Origin: Scytalidium lignicola
Taxonomy: Eukaryota > Ascomycota > Leotiomycetes
Assembly: GCA_002812745.2 (NCBI GenBank)
Contig: NCSJ02000054.1
Coordinates: 1-64,000 of the forward strand
DNA: 64,000 nucleotides
Direction: 5' to 3'
The notes beneath the pieces were generated by a model. The model was not told the origin of the DNA. It saw nothing but the letters and a program-made list of their open reading frames with translations, and did not search any database. The position numbers and the translations under genes were made by a program. Shown here piece by piece: positions 46,601 through 56,704 of the stretch (its first letter is position 1; the number at the start of each line of letters is the position of its first letter).

Positions 46601-48545
46601 GTGAGGCAAACGAGTATATCTTGGAGCAGCGGCCAGAAGAAGAGGCTCCAGTGCCTTGTCAAGCTCGCCAACCCCAGAACTCATTCGGGTAGATGCGCTA
46701 AATCCTTTTCCAACAATGAAATTAGCTTCTTCGGGAGCAAGTGATGAAGAAGGTCTCAAAGCCAACTTCAACTTTCTATGGAGTATTTCAGCAATCCTTG
46801 CATTTGTAGAAGGATGCACAGAAGTGCATTCTAGAACGTCCAGAAGGGCGTTATATTTAGGCAAACAACGATCATGCCATGTTTCAGCACTCCGGTTATA
46901 AACGGTGATTGACGCCTGCTCTGGGAAGGGAGAAAGCTCTAGTCTCTCGAACTTGCTCACCATTTGGTCCTGCCAAGACTGAGGCAGGTTGAAGGTGTCT
47001 TTGCTATGCGGACTTGGAAGCACTCCGGATGCGACCATTTTGGGCAATAACACGCAAAGCGTGTCTCCATTATCTGCATCAGACCAATGGGCTACAATAA
47101 ATCTACAGACTAGTTAGCACTTCTTATTCTAGAGCATGACTATATATCTACCTTTTGAAATATGGTAAGACCATGCTTCGAAAGCGCTCCGAGTTTGCTT
47201 GGCAAAGATAGGAACAAAATGTTAAGAACCACTGGGCTAGTGGGTCTCTAGTCAACGAGTCCATGAAACCAGATACAAATGGAATCACTGCATCCATCGG
47301 AGAGTACTGCAAAGTTATGGAGACACTCAGTATGACTAAGTCCCAGAAATGAGCATGGCCAACATGCTGGATCCCAGTATCTCCATTTTTCTGAATAATA
47401 AGTAGGATCCGGGATAATGTCTGCAAGAGAGTTGGCCAATCGCTAATCCTTGTACCCTTTCTTACTCCAGCCATAACCCCAATTAACCGTGCTGAAAGCA
47501 ACACCCGGTTCCATTGGTGAACATTCTGATATTCTTCAAATGAATCAACCGCAATATTAGCCTGCTCCAGGACTGTCTCTTGAATGTCTTTGAACGTCTC
47601 CATATTTGTATGGTGTATTATAGATGTCAATACACCACAAACCACATCTATCCATACTTTCTCAAATTTTTGATTTTTGCACTCTTCTGTGAAGACAGAT
47701 AGTAAGGACTTAAAAATTGCAGGTCCAGCAGAATGGATGGTAAAGCCGTTTCCCTTAACTGCTTCAGCAAATAAAGTCATCAATCCGTGGTAATAAAGGC
47801 TGAAGTGTTTGGTATCTAATGTTTTTTGAAGGTCCATTTGAACATATTCGACAATCAGTGGAAGAGCCTTTTCCCGATTGGCTGAAGCACCAGCCTTTTT
47901 AATTAGAAAACTCATGGCTTCCGCCGCAAATCTTGCAATGTGAGGCTGTTGTTTTATTTTTCCAAGCAGAGGGGATATGAGATCGTATGTAGGCCGAACG
48001 TCTGGTACTAGAAGCTTTGACAGATATTTAAAAAGAAATGTCAAGCTCGTAAAGCTCCATTCAATTACCTCCACATCTTGTGGTGTCGCAGCAATTGAAA
48101 CGAGCATTTCTAGCGCCTTTGGGTAATATCTTTCAAAGCGGGAACCTAAATCATGTGCAAAATCTGTCATCAACTCTAGTAATGGCTCTAATGACTCTTT
48201 TTCTCTTCTCTCGATATGATCGACCATGGCATCCATAATTTCTTGCTCGAAGTGAAGTATCTGGGGTAAGCTATCGCAGAGAGGAAGGACCTTCTGCAGA
48301 AAGCAAGCAAAATCCGCCGACATATTTAGTTCCTGCCATTTTTCCAGGCCAGTCTTGAAATACGACGTATTGGTAGAAATATCTTCAGTGTCGAATTCAT
48401 AACGCCGTACTCGTCGAACAGGGTCGAGGGCGTGAAGCTTTGATATTTTGGCTGTAAAGGATTCCCATCGGTGATTCCTCACATGAAGAGTACCAGTTTT
48501 CCCCTTGCGGGTCTTAACTATCCGCCCAGAAGATGCGGCAGGCAT
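40627..48545 (-). CDS. utp20: U3 snoRNP / small-subunit processome protein UTP20
   Basis: Exons 48545-47152 and 47102-40627 (49-nt intron, TGCTAAC branch point) give 2,622 aa once one extra base is ignored. The frame shifts at an N (42015) beside a run of seven T; dropping the N joins the two reading frames smoothly (QKK|S|RWSKQLAFIVANLKYD). The length, the long HEAT/ARM-like helical repeats, the N-terminal phrase KISKLHALDPVRRV and the very basic Lys-rich C-terminus match UTP20. This nucleolar protein is needed for 18S rRNA processing and 40S assembly. I take the frame break as a base-call artefact, not a mutation. The gene diverges from the CwfJ gene over 257 bp. Confidence 0.93.
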
Positions 48546-48802
48546 CGTGATTGCCTTAAAGGTGAAAACGAGTGAATCTTAACTTTGAAGACTAGATTTT
48601 CTATCACTAACAAATAGAAATTATTTTGCCTTAGGCGGTGAATTCGGAAAATCCACTTCTGAACTAGCGTGACGCTAAGATAAACCCCCCGACGATAAAT
48701 CCTTATCGCGAGATCAACTGTAGACGCAAAAACACAACGCGCTTTTCCGTGTTCACAGGAGAATTACCCTTCTTAACCTTCATAACGTTTTCCAATTGCG
48801 TT
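48546..48802. promoter_or_regulatory. Divergent promoter, UTP20 and CwfJ genes
   Basis: 257 bp between two divergent start codons of RNA-processing genes, so the two promoters must overlap. No TATA box is visible. Confidence 0.5.
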
Positions 48803-50629
48803 ATGGCTGCAAAGATGTAAGTATTTCTTTCGTCTGTTACTCTCTTGCTGGGAAGCACGACGTCAGAACTCATTACCTTCAGCAAACAGCAAGCAGCCAG
48901 CTAACAGCCTTGTAGCATAGTGCTTGGAGACGTCAGTGGGCAGCTGTCAACAACATTTAAAAAGCTTTCCACCTTACATTCGAAAAACAATTTCTCCTTT
49001 GCTATAGTCGCAGGCGATCTTTTTGGAGGAAATGACAGCGTAGTCGACGATCTACTCCTAAATAATATCTCTGTACCACTCCCCACATATTTCACAATTA
49101 GCTCAACTCCTTTACCACAACGAATTATTGATAAAATCTCAAAGGACGAAGAGGTAATAGAAACCTACATGCAGAATATGATTCCCGTCATTAGAGCTGC
49201 TTCTCTATACTCTTTATACTATAGATCGAATAAATTTTGACGAGCTTTACAGATATGCCCAAACCTTCACTTCCTTGGCAAACGCAGTATCACAAAGACA
49301 TCTGAAGGTATAAGAATAGTGACACTTGGTGGCCAAGTTGATAGTACGATTGTGGCAGGTCTATCTAAAGAACAGTATCTCCCATTTCACACACTGGATG
49401 ACGCGAAGTCTCTCCGTGGTGCCAATACCGCCGACATTCTCATTACGACCACTTGGCCTGCATCGGTCCTAACAGGATCCAAAGTGCCAATTCCGGATGG
49501 ATACATGGAACCTTCAGGCCAGGAACACATTGCTGATCTCTGCACCGCACTGAAGCCTCGCTATCACTTTTCAGTATCTGAGTTTTTCTATGAAAGAGAA
49601 CCATTCTTTCATAACCCAACACCAGATGCAGCTGATTCCAGACCGCTAACGCGATTTATATCACTTGCGGCGCTGGGAAACTCTGCAAAGCAAAAGTCAC
49701 TTTATGCTTTCTCCTTTCAGCCACCAGGTGACCCAGCAGCTCCACTACCAGGAGGCACCACCGCATCTCCTTTTCAATCTCGAAGCAATGGTAATAAACG
49801 ACCTGCTCAAGGATCAAACACTTACTCGAGATTCTCAAATAGTGAGAGCCGTCATTATCAGAAACGAGCCAAAGGTCACAGGGGTCAAAGACAACCTCCC
49901 CCGGGTCCGGCTGAATGTTTCTTTTGTCTCTCTAACCCCAATATTGCGACTCATTTAATATCTTCTATCGGAGACGATTCATACCTAACAATCGCCAAAG
50001 GACCATTGACCACGTCTGAGACTAATGCTTCAGTTGGTATAGACTATCCAGCTCATGCTCTCATAGTTCCATTAACGCACGCCCCCACAATTGCCCTCAT
50101 GAATGAAGAACCAGAAACTTCTGAAAAGACCTTTGCTGAGATGACTAAATTCAGAGAAGCTTTGCAGAACATGATAGCCAAACGTAGCTTCAACAAGCTT
50201 GGTTCCGTTACGTATGAGATTAGCAAGGCCAATGGTATTCATACACATTGGCAATTTATCCCAATGCCAGCAGATATTATTCGCAAAGGTCTTGTTGAAG
50301 CTGCATTTCATGTTGAGGCCGAAAACTTGTCATACCCTACATTTAGTGTTCGAGACCCAGGAGTAGGCAAACAGGATGGCGATTTCTTTCGGGTATGGAT
50401 CTGGACTCCTCCAATGGATGATCAGGAGGATGGTAATATCAAATGTCTGACCCTTCTGTTCGATGATAGCATTAGATTTTCTTTGCAGTTCGGCCGGGTG
50501 GTCCTAGCGAAACTGCTTGGGCTTGAGAAACGGATACAGTGGAGAGACTGTGGGCAGACTGAGGAAGAAGAGAAAAGGGATATTGCGGCGTTCAAGGCGG
50601 CCTTTGCTGAATTCGATTTCACACTCTAA
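48803..50629 (+). CDS. CwfJ/Drn1-family RNA lariat-processing protein
   Basis: Exons 48803-48816, 48916-49153 and 49253-50629 (two 99-nt introns) give 542 aa. The tiny first exon (MAAK plus part of Ile) joins to give MAAKIIVLGDVSGQL, the start of the N-terminal metallophosphatase-like domain. The middle is low complexity (RSNGNKRPAQGSN). The C-terminal half is the CwfJ pair: domain 1 with CFFCLSNPNIATHL, DYPAHALIVP and the HIT-like box GIHTHWQFIP, and domain 2 ending in RIQWRDCGQT. Relatives (CWF19-like proteins, yeast Drn1) associate with the late spliceosome and help debranch intron lariats in the nucleus. Confidence 0.92.
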
Positions 50630-50923
50630 AAATATGGGTTGCTGCATAAAACTTAGTGGCAGGTGCATATATGGGGAGTTAATTGGCGAATTATTCACGG
50701 GGAAAAATGGCTATCTCGCATATTCATCATGGGGAGGAACTACAAGTGTATCTATTATATCATAAATTAAACCCAGCCTAACATATTTACATATATAATT
50801 TTTACAGATATCTACTTTGTAGAAATGGTGTCAGAGATTTAGAGCGATGTAACCTCAAACAATCTACTAAAGATGGCAGCCTGCTGCATATTTCAAACCG
50901 AACCATCATTTCGCTGCTGGGTC

Positions 50924-53275
50924 TTATTGCTTAACACCCCAGCTACCAACTGTTGCCATAGCCTTTTCATCACCGTTCTCTACCCTTTCATCTTCCAGAA
51001 CTTCAGCTAGGCATCGCCATGGATTCCTTCCGCCACCCCACTTCAAGACCTTCTCGTTCATTCTCTCACCGTTATCCCTGCTCAAAGAAGCACCGTCTTG
51101 CCCAGATGAGAAAACAATCTGCCAGATGCGTTTCGCAAGCACCCTGTCAAAGAGATAGCTATAATAGGTACTGCCATAACCAAAAAGATGTCCGAAAAAC
51201 CCCTGCCAACTAGTTCCGGGAGGATCAGGAGGTAGGACTCCGAAATCACTCTGTATGCTATGATAAATGGTCGTTGTATCAAAAGTTCGATTCAAAGGTA
51301 ACTCAGAATGATAAGCCTGGTCAACCATTGAAAGGAGTATTTGGTTTTCCGTATCTGATCCTTCAAATTTTTTGTCCAAAGCAAGTTTCTCCGCTACCAT
51401 AGCATATGGCAGAGGTTGATCTGTCTCATAGTGGCGCGCAAAGAGTGCCAAGACAGAGGGATCTGCCGCGAAATGCTCCATCAACACAGAAGGTAGTTCT
51501 GCAAAATCGGTGGCACATCTAGTACCAGATACATTCTGTAGTGATGTTCGACCGAGAATAGAATGAATAGCATGGCCCATTTCATGAAAGAGGGTTTGAA
51601 CTTCCCCAAAACTTAGTAGAGAGGGCCGTTTTGAGGTGGGGGGACTTGTTGCAAAGTCGCATATCAGAGCTATTGTAGGTAGTTGTTTCAACACACCAGA
51701 AGACTTAGACGTAGCCATGCCGTCATTTGCGTATTCTTCAGGAGAAGAAAATAGACTGTTCGGAGATGAAGCAGCTTCTTCCAGGTCTGAGTTAGTAATT
51801 TCCCTAGAACAACGCAATGTGAAATGAGCTGGATTAGGCGATTTGCCCGGCCTTGAGAACAAATCACAATATAACACAGCAACATAGCCATCTGTCTCGG
51901 ATACAATATCAAGTCGCCGGACATCAGCATTCCACGTCTCCCCCGGCAACGTTTCATGGGGAACAAAACGAACTCCATAGAGCCTAGTAAATAGCCGTGA
52001 GAGGCCTTGCATCACCGTCCCCAAGGAGAAATATGAGGAGAGGAAATCTGCATTACGAGTCCTGGAGCGGATAAAGGACAAAATTTGTGCCTGATAATAG
52101 TCCTTGTCCCATGGTTGAAGGCTGGCCATAGTTTCATTATTAGATGCCGTCTTTGCTTTGACTAGTTCTGCCAGTTCCACTTCCACAGTACGCCTGTTGT
52201 CTTTTGATAGTGCTTGCAAGAATTGGTTCACAGACTCTGGAGATTTGGCCATTTTATCTCCAAGAGACATGTGGGCGTAGGTCTCATACCCAGACACCTT
52301 TGCTAATTCAGCTCTCTTCCTTACTAACTCATCTAGGAGCTGCAGCGTTTGTTGAGACGAAGTTCGACTGGCCAGAAATATTTCTTTTCGGACACTTTCA
52401 TCACGAACAGAACGTAAGGCGGCTGCTGCAGGGCCACCAACTGTTGGCAAACCCACTTTGCCCCAGTTAGTAAATTGCCTCACGAGTAGAGGATCCATTC
52501 CTTTCATGCTACTACTGGGAAAGGACAACGTCTTTTTAGCAGGCGCCATATAATCAATAAAATCCGGTCCAATTTCGCTGATCTCTTGTGATAAAGTCAC
52601 GAATCTCTGTCGTGCAGACTCAGACATATCAATAGCTGACTTAGAGAAATCATTCTTGAGAATATTTGCCACTACCAGCTCCTCCTCGCTCCACAACTTC
52701 ACAACTTCGGGATTATTCAAAGCAACTTTCAATTGTGAATTCAACCCCGTTGTAGTATTGAGGATATTCATATACTCGAACATGATCGAATATGCCCTAG
52801 TTGCCGCAGCCTGGATCTTGGGATCTGGATGGGTAGCCCGAACGAAATCTGACAGATCAATGACTCGGCATAGCAAGTCACTAAGCTTATCCATGTCTCT
52901 AGCAATATGTCTGTATTCCTCCACCGACGAAGCCTGTAAAACTTTATCCACTATTCTCTGTGCTTTTCTTAAACTTAGATTTGCGAAAATCTCGAAGCCC
53001 TTGGGGTCTGTGAGATATCGGTTCTGGAACAGCCCCACGCTTTTCCGGCCATAGCCATGGCGGGAGGACTGGGAAAATTCATTCCAGAAGTCGGGGGAGT
53101 CAAAGATCTGCCGTATAGTCTTGTCGTCATGCTTTGCTCCAGGAGCTGTATAATCGGCCAGGAGAGCACGTGAAGAGTATGAAGCAGCTGGCGTTGCTAA
53201 TCGGCGTCTACTTCGTGATAATTGCCGGACACAATTCGAACATATCCATGGTCGACGTATAGCGGACTTGAACAT
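50924..53275 (-). CDS. oct1: Mitochondrial intermediate peptidase (Oct1/MIP)
   Basis: One exon of 783 aa. ATG 53275 (MFKSAIRRPWICSNC) is preferred because the longer frame starts at a TTG. The Arg-rich N-terminus (QLSRSRRRLATPAASYSSR) is a mitochondrial presequence. The M3 metallopeptidase signature is HEMGH at 564-568, with the third zinc ligand E593 in FAELPS, and the C-terminal KRIWQIVFS and NPWRCLAEVL are as in MIP. In the matrix this enzyme removes an octapeptide after the first cut of many imported precursors. The gene is intact. It diverges from the MICOS gene over 205 bp. Confidence 0.94.
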   Translation of the reverse strand: MFKSAIRRPWICSNCVRQLSRSRRRLATPAASYSSRALLADYTAPGAKHDDKTIRQIFDSPDFWNEFSQSSRHGYGRKSVGLFQNRYLTDPKGFEIFANLSLRKAQRIVDKVLQASSVEEYRHIARDMDKLSDLLCRVIDLSDFVRATHPDPKIQAAATRAYSIMFEYMNILNTTTGLNSQLKVALNNPEVVKLWSEEELVVANILKNDFSKSAIDMSESARQRFVTLSQEISEIGPDFIDYMAPAKKTLSFPSSSMKGMDPLLVRQFTNWGKVGLPTVGGPAAAALRSVRDESVRKEIFLASRTSSQQTLQLLDELVRKRAELAKVSGYETYAHMSLGDKMAKSPESVNQFLQALSKDNRRTVEVELAELVKAKTASNNETMASLQPWDKDYYQAQILSFIRSRTRNADFLSSYFSLGTVMQGLSRLFTRLYGVRFVPHETLPGETWNADVRRLDIVSETDGYVAVLYCDLFSRPGKSPNPAHFTLRCSREITNSDLEEAASSPNSLFSSPEEYANDGMATSKSSGVLKQLPTIALICDFATSPPTSKRPSLLSFGEVQTLFHEMGHAIHSILGRTSLQNVSGTRCATDFAELPSVLMEHFAADPSVLALFARHYETDQPLPYAMVAEKLALDKKFEGSDTENQILLSMVDQAYHSELPLNRTFDTTTIYHSIQSDFGVLPPDPPGTSWQGFFGHLFGYGSTYYSYLFDRVLAKRIWQIVFSSGQDGASLSRDNGERMNEKVLKWGGGRNPWRCLAEVLEDERVENGDEKAMATVGSWGVKQ

Positions 53276-53480
53276 ACTCCAGTTCTCCAACCAAGTGGCT
53301 TCTCATGCAAATAGTGTTGTAAAAAGTCAAAACGCGGTTGACCTCGGATGCGCCTGAATCATAAAAATATGTATCGGTTATGCATAAATGTGCATAAATA
53401 ATTCCGACGTCAATCTTTCGATTCCGGGATTGAACCTTAATCGCGTGGTATTGATCTTTCAATTCAAAGTCAATTGAGCC
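53276..53480. promoter_or_regulatory. Divergent promoter, MIP and MICOS genes
   Basis: 205 bp separate two divergent start codons of mitochondrial genes, which implies a shared promoter region. An imperfect repeat, TATGCATAAATGTGCATAAATA, lies around 53378-53399. Confidence 0.5.
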
Positions 53481-54313
53481 ATGGCAGCCAGACTCTTACT
53501 CCGGCGGGTACGTATAATCTGTATTCTTAACTGAATATTTGTTAATACCACACAGCAAATTGCTGCGGGAGCAATCTTCACTAGTGTCGCTCTTTTGCCA
53601 AAGTCTACCATGCATGCAGAAGCACCGGAAGGATCCAATGTAAGGAAATAACAAGAACTTGAGCCTCCTGCACGTTCTAATATCAATTCCAGTCAAGGAA
53701 GCCTATCTATGATGACTACGAATCTCTCCCACCGTCATCAACGACACCAGACTCCCCCTCCAATGCGCATTCAGAGAAGCCAGCCAAGCCCTCCTCTCCA
53801 ACTCCAACTGATCGCCTTGCCGTTCATATTGGGAAGGCACGCCTCTTCCTCTACGCTCACATCGCAGCGGCAGAAACGAAAGTGAATGAAGCAATGGATT
53901 CTGCTTTGGATATGGAATCAAGTTTCACAAGCACCATCGCCTCACTCGCGCCATCTCCACAAAGCGGCGAAAAGCTAATGCCTGGCGCCTTGTACGTCCT
54001 CGTTGCAGCCATGGCAGGCAGCATTGTCACCCGAAATCGCAATATTATGTTGAGGGTCGCTATGCCGCTGGCTGTCGGTATCGGTGCCGGATGGGCCATA
54101 CTTCCGGTTACAACGAGGAATGTAGGTGATCTGGTGTGGAAATATGAGGAAAGATTCCCCGTTATTGCCAGTGGGCACATTAGAACTCGGGAGAGTATTG
54201 AGAAGGCTTGGTGGACAGCAAAAGCTCATAGCCAACATACTATCCAAATAGTAGACTCAAAAATTGGAGAGGGTAGACAGACTATTGAGAGCTGGGTCAA
54301 GAAGGGGAAATAA
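53481..54313 (+). CDS. MICOS complex subunit, Mic26/Mic27 (apolipoprotein O-like)
   Basis: Exons 53481-53507, 53556-53639 and 53693-54313 (introns 48 and 53 nt) give 243 aa. An early hydrophobic stretch (IAAGAIFTSVALLPKS) acts as mitochondrial signal or anchor, and a Pro/Ser-rich linker follows. The ApoO domain has KARLFLYAHI, ALYVLVAAMAGSIVTRNRNI and AVGIGAGWAILP, two glycine-rich membrane segments typical of Mic26/27. MICOS shapes cristae junctions in the inner membrane and this subunit binds cardiolipin. Whether it is the Mic26 or Mic27 type cannot be decided. The last exon's acceptor (CCAG before TCAAGG) was chosen because it gives an unbroken SRKPIYDDYES. Confidence 0.9.
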
Positions 54314-55110
54314 AATATTAACATCGGGTCTGGACAGAAGCATTGTTAATATTATATTTTTGTACAAAAACGGAATAGAACGATCAGATTTCCTTTTGTT
54401 ATGGGTCATAATATTATACACGAACAGCCTTGCTCGTTTACTGTTCTTGAATAATCAGAATGGTGTTTAGCTGCACCTGTATTAAACCCTATAGCACAAA
54501 ACCAATGATACTCGAGCCACTGTTCTATTGCCAAGGAGTGATAGATATCTGGAGGCAGTAACAGTATTATAATATAGCTTGTACTCCCATTTCATTTTGC
54601 TGTCCGCATAATAGTAGAGATATGAATATCAAAAGCATACCGTACCAAAATTAATCCTCATCACCAAAACCAAAACAAAAAATAGATAAAATAAATTCTA
54701 ATCTAGCAAAAATCCGATTATCCTCATAGCCATGAGGATACCATAGAAAACCGGGCACGACCGATTTTAGGGAATCATGTCCCGTCAACATCTGTCATCA
54801 GGAGTCGATAGAGCTCTTATTTTCCGTCCCAAAGAGGCTAATCGTCTCAGTGCCCATGGAAGATGCGGAGGAATGGACACCTACCACGCATTTTACCATT
54901 GCACCATACTCCCTCGAGAGTTAGAAGTTCGAGCTTATTCGGGCTTATAACATTCATTGTGTGGTTATTGCTAAAACGGGAAGAGAAAGGGCCGCTAGTT
55001 ACCTACCATATTAGTGAGTTCCTTCCTCAAGGGAGAGAGGGTAAATACGCTAGTGATATCAATAACGGATTAACTTGAGAATGGTATATTGGAGAGTGTA
55101 CACCTGCCCA
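54314..55110. other. Convergent intergenic region with a hairpin
   Basis: 797 bp between the MICOS and alcohol dehydrogenase genes. At 54719-54740 nine-base arms (TATCCTCAT / ATGAGGATA) enclose four bases, a neat hairpin of unknown meaning. The + open frame at 54863-55078 has no recognisable content. Confidence 0.5.
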
Positions 55111-56439
55111 TTATAACATCCCCTCTCCTTCCTTTGCAGTTGCCTCCCGATCAACAAGCACAACCCCCTTCCCAATCAATTTCCCACTATGAGATAATTC
55201 AATCAATTTCGGTATTTCCTCCAATCCATTAAACGCGACGGTCCTGACTCGAATGCCTTTCTCAGCCACGCATTTTAACATCTTCTGCGCCTCATCCCTA
55301 CTTGTCGTCAAACTCCCCTGGATAACCACGTCTCTGAATATTAATTCCCGGAAAGGAACGCTGACTTCGTCTGGTTGGGCAATTTGGATCATCTTACCAT
55401 GCATCTTTGTGACAGCAACAGCAAGGGCAGCCGCGGTTGGGTGGTCTGAGACATTGAGGGTTGCGTCAACACCGGTTGATGAGGTCGTCTTCTGAACGAT
55501 TTCAGTGATTGCGTCCTTCCCTTGTCGAGCATCGATGGTTAGGTCCGCGCCGCACTCACGGTTGAGTTGGAGACCTTCATCTCTAGCGTCGATACCGATG
55601 ACCTTAAGGCCTTGTGCTTTCGCAAACTATACGTGGTCAGGATTAGATTGTTTCGGAATCACATGAAGCTGATATCACACTTACCTGAACACCAAGGTGA
55701 CCTAATCCACCTCCAGCTCCAACAATGGCAACCCACTGACCAGGCTGCAGAGCTGCTCTTATCAAACCTCCCCTTTACAACATCAGTTCTGAGCCAGGTT
55801 TATAGTTTATCGCTTCTTTGAAAGGAGCGAAATCAGTGAAATCATAGACATACCAGACCGTAATTCCGGCACAAGCAAAAGGAGCCGCATTTCTAAAGCT
55901 CAGCTTATCTGGCAAGTGGGTTGCCTCCCTCCCGTCAACAACCACATACTCAGCAAAGTTACCGTCTCGACCAAGACCTAGTGAACCCCCCCTGAACCTA
56001 CAATACTGCGTTCGCCCTTCTGGCCATTTACAATCTTCACACTCACCGCATCGCCCATAGATAAGTCCACAGAGAATCCTGTCGCCGACCTTGAAATCTT
56101 TGATGGAGGACCCAATGGCGGCGACAGTGCCAGCCCCTTCATGTGATGCCGTGCATGGAAGATTAGCTTTAAAGATCCCCGAGAGCAGCAGGAAGTCAGT
56201 GTGGCAGAGGGATGCAGCTGCTACACGGACTAACATCTCAAATGGCTGGAGTTGAGAGGGCTGGGGAGTAGGGACAGTCTGGATTTTGTGTGGTTTACCA
56301 TACTGTTGGAGTGTCAATTGGTAATGACAAAAAGGTTTGAATGAAAACAACCAGATTGGTGTGAGATGTAGACATATGAGAGTTAACTTACCTCCACCAC
56401 TTGACAAGCCAACATGGTCTCCGGGATCTCTACTGCCAT
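55111..56439 (-). CDS. Zinc-type alcohol dehydrogenase (MDR family)
   Basis: Exons 56439-56392, 56302-55854, 55772-55685 and 55626-55111 (introns 89, 81 and 58 nt) give 366 aa. Catalytic zinc ligands are C49 (CHTD) and H70 (HEG), with a third Cys expected in PFACAGITVW. The structural zinc lobe has C101, C104, C107 and C117; the last gap is nine residues rather than the usual seven. The NAD-binding turn is VGAGGGLGHLG, followed by LKVIGID. The family oxidises alcohols or reduces aldehydes with NAD(H). The tail past VVLVDRE is short. It resembles yeast ADH-type tetrameric enzymes; the substrate is unknown. Confidence 0.9.
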
Positions 56440-56664
56440 TTTGTAGATTTTAAGTATTAAGCTTCAGCACTTGTCTCTATTGCTTTCAATATCTGCGTAG
56501 CTGAGTCCGTTGAGATGTAACTATGAATAGTATCATTCAAGAACTTAACCTGTGAGATCAATTGTATCGGTTTCAATGTTTATTTTATATCTCTTTTATC
56601 GTAAGGTGTGACAGGTGAGGGGTTCGAGTGACGACAGAGTCATATACACAATCGCCGACACGAT

Positions 56665-56704
56665 CTCTTAGCTCCGATGAAATACTCTTAGCTCCGATGA
56701 AGTA
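56665..56704. repeat. Tandem duplication of a 20-base unit
   Basis: CTCTTAGCTCCGATGAAATA is followed at once by the same unit with one change (AAATA to AAGTA). A partial third copy begins at 56705. Confidence 0.85.

Noticed and set aside
22388..48885. Shared phrase TYIFAAI in frames near 22.5 kb and 48.8 kb
   Set aside because: At 48.8 kb it is the antisense of the CwfJ first exon and splice donor; the match spans about 20 bases and looks accidental.
55775..56407. Alternative continuous frame for the alcohol dehydrogenase
   Set aside because: It reads through an intron into a stop; splicing at GTATGT and AAAG restores the cofactor-binding domain.
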